Assembly (NCBI GenBank): GCA_902533625.1
Contig: CACAMI010000004.1
Span: 34,973-98,972, forward strand
Direction: 5' to 3'
DNA: 64,000 bases
Source: an uncultured Alphaproteobacteria bacterium
Lineage (GTDB): Bacteria; Pseudomonadota; Alphaproteobacteria; Rhodobacterales; Rhodobacteraceae
The notes beneath the pieces were generated by a model. It did no database searches, was not told the DNA's origin, and saw only the letters and a program-made list of their open reading frames with translations. Shown piece after piece: positions 63,457 to 64,000 of the stretch. A program made the translations under genes and the position numbers. Every line of letters starts with the position of its first letter. Position 1 is the stretch's first letter.

Positions 63457-64000
63457 ATGGTCACAGCTACTGATTTGAAAGCCGATAATAGCGAAGCGAG
63501 GGCAACTTTAGTAGCATTAGAGGCTCAAAAGAAGGATATAAGGAACCGTTGGCTTTTATCTTTACCTGCTCTTTTTATTATATTTTTTGCTGCTGCTGGC
63601 CCGTTGGCTATCGTTGTTCTTTATTCGTTTTTAGTACCGGGAGACTATACTGGTGTTAAATGGATTTTTACTACTGAAAATTGGGTTAATGTTGTTCTCG
63701 AAAGGGATATCTTTGATGATAATTTAGTATGGGCGGATGCTCACTTAACTATTTTTTGGCGTTCGGTTAAGCTTTCTCTACTAACTACGGTGTTAACAGC
63801 AATATTTGGTATACCCACGGCTTATTTTATTGCCACCAGAAGTAGCAGGTCTAGAAATTTATGGTTATTCCTAATAACAATTCCTTTTTGGACTAATCTT
63901 CTTGTTAGAACCTATGCAATACAGGAGCTAATAAGAAATCAGGGAGTCATTAATAATTTTTTACAATGGACTGGTTTAACTGATGCACCCATTGAAATGA
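63457..64000 (+). CDS. potB: Spermidine/putrescine ABC permease PotB, truncated by the window end
   Basis: The first 181 codons of an inner-membrane permease. A cytoplasmic N-terminus (about 1-32), a first helix (about 35-58, LLSLPALFIIFFAAAGPLAI), a periplasmic loop, then the helix SVKLSLLTTVLTAIFGIPTAYFIA and the IPFWTNLLVRTYA segment match PotB. The ATG is at 63457, 16 bases after the potA stop. The coding frame stays open to the last base of the window, so the C-terminal part and any potC and binding protein lie beyond it. Confidence 0.9.
   Translation, partial: MVTATDLKADNSEARATLVALEAQKKDIRNRWLLSLPALFIIFFAAAGPLAIVVLYSFLVPGDYTGVKWIFTTENWVNVVLERDIFDDNLVWADAHLTIFWRSVKLSLLTTVLTAIFGIPTAYFIATRSSRSRNLWLFLITIPFWTNLLVRTYAIQELIRNQGVINNFLQWTGLTDAPIEM

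Noticed and set aside
1..64000. Mobile elements, CRISPR arrays, tRNA or rRNA genes
   Set aside because: No transposase, integrase, regularly spaced repeats, cloverleaf-like sequence or rRNA segment was recognised; nearly all gaps are under 300 bases.

Overview
The window is one continuous stretch of an AT-rich (roughly mid-30s % GC by eye), gene-dense, small-intergenic bacterial chromosome. The gene content points to a pelagic marine alphaproteobacterium: an alphaproteobacterial ruvCAB-ybgC-tolQRAB-pal-cpoB-tilS-ftsH block, an alphaproteobacterial DUF1489 gene, the long HisS form, a DMSP demethylase (dmdA), a non-pyrrolysine MttB-like methyltransferase, a cobalt-type nitrile hydratase and many ABC/DMT/LysE/MFS transporters. 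SAR116-like, AEGEAN-169-like or streamlined Rhodobacterales lineages would all fit; the sequence alone does not let me choose. I see no phage, IS element, CRISPR array, rRNA or tRNA.

Layout. 0.1-10.6 kb: an EamA exporter, leuA, dnaE, hisS, DUF1489, rpsD and an MFS carrier. 10.7-21.6 kb: msrA, prmA, then a long co-directional run for Holliday-junction processing (ruvCAB) and the Tol-Pal envelope machine (ybgC to cpoB), ending in tilS. 21.6-29.4 kb: ftsH, then one-carbon metabolism (fhs-folD), rimO, dmdA and aroQ. 29.5-36.1 kb: an Atg22-like MFS carrier, a tightly overlapped nitrile hydratase operon (alpha, beta, activator), and a TPP-riboswitch-controlled thiamine ABC importer (thiBPQ). 36.2-47.2 kb: an SCP-x type thiolase, the MttB-like protein, an amino-acid exporter, and a plus-strand run (oxidoreductase, EamA, proline-racemase-family protein, 2OG-Fe(II) oxygenase, SAM methyltransferase, PLP dehydratase, class V PLP enzyme) that ends at a strong bidirectional terminator. 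47.3-52.0 kb: a convergent branched-chain-type ABC importer (livGFHM plus binding protein). 52.1-59.1 kb: cold-shock protein, SOUL protein, LysE exporter, an unexplained structured gap, a small unknown gene, an enoyl-CoA hydratase/AidB-like pair and a divergent acetoacetyl-CoA synthetase. 59.1-64.0 kb: a polyamine island (N-carbamoylputrescine amidase, acetylpolyamine amidohydrolase, a C45 Ntn hydrolase, and divergent potA-potB, the latter cut by the window end).

How the parts fit. Methylated compounds (DMSP by DmdA; perhaps a quaternary amine by the MttB-like protein) can feed methyl groups to tetrahydrofolate, and FolD and Fhs can oxidise or conserve the C1 unit. Nitrile hydratase, polyamine hydrolases, the proline-racemase-family enzyme and the PLP enzymes suggest scavenging of dissolved organic nitrogen, served by the Liv and Pot importers. 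The thiBPQ genes suggest import of thiamine or a precursor. The most unusual items are a YbgC gene with no canonical start codon (apparent AUA start), a 20-codon open frame placed directly on the 3' strand of the TPP aptamer, a proline-racemase-family enzyme with Ser/Thr in both catalytic-cysteine positions, the unassigned 41.8-47.2 kb gene set, and the structured 53.8-54.2 kb intergenic region.
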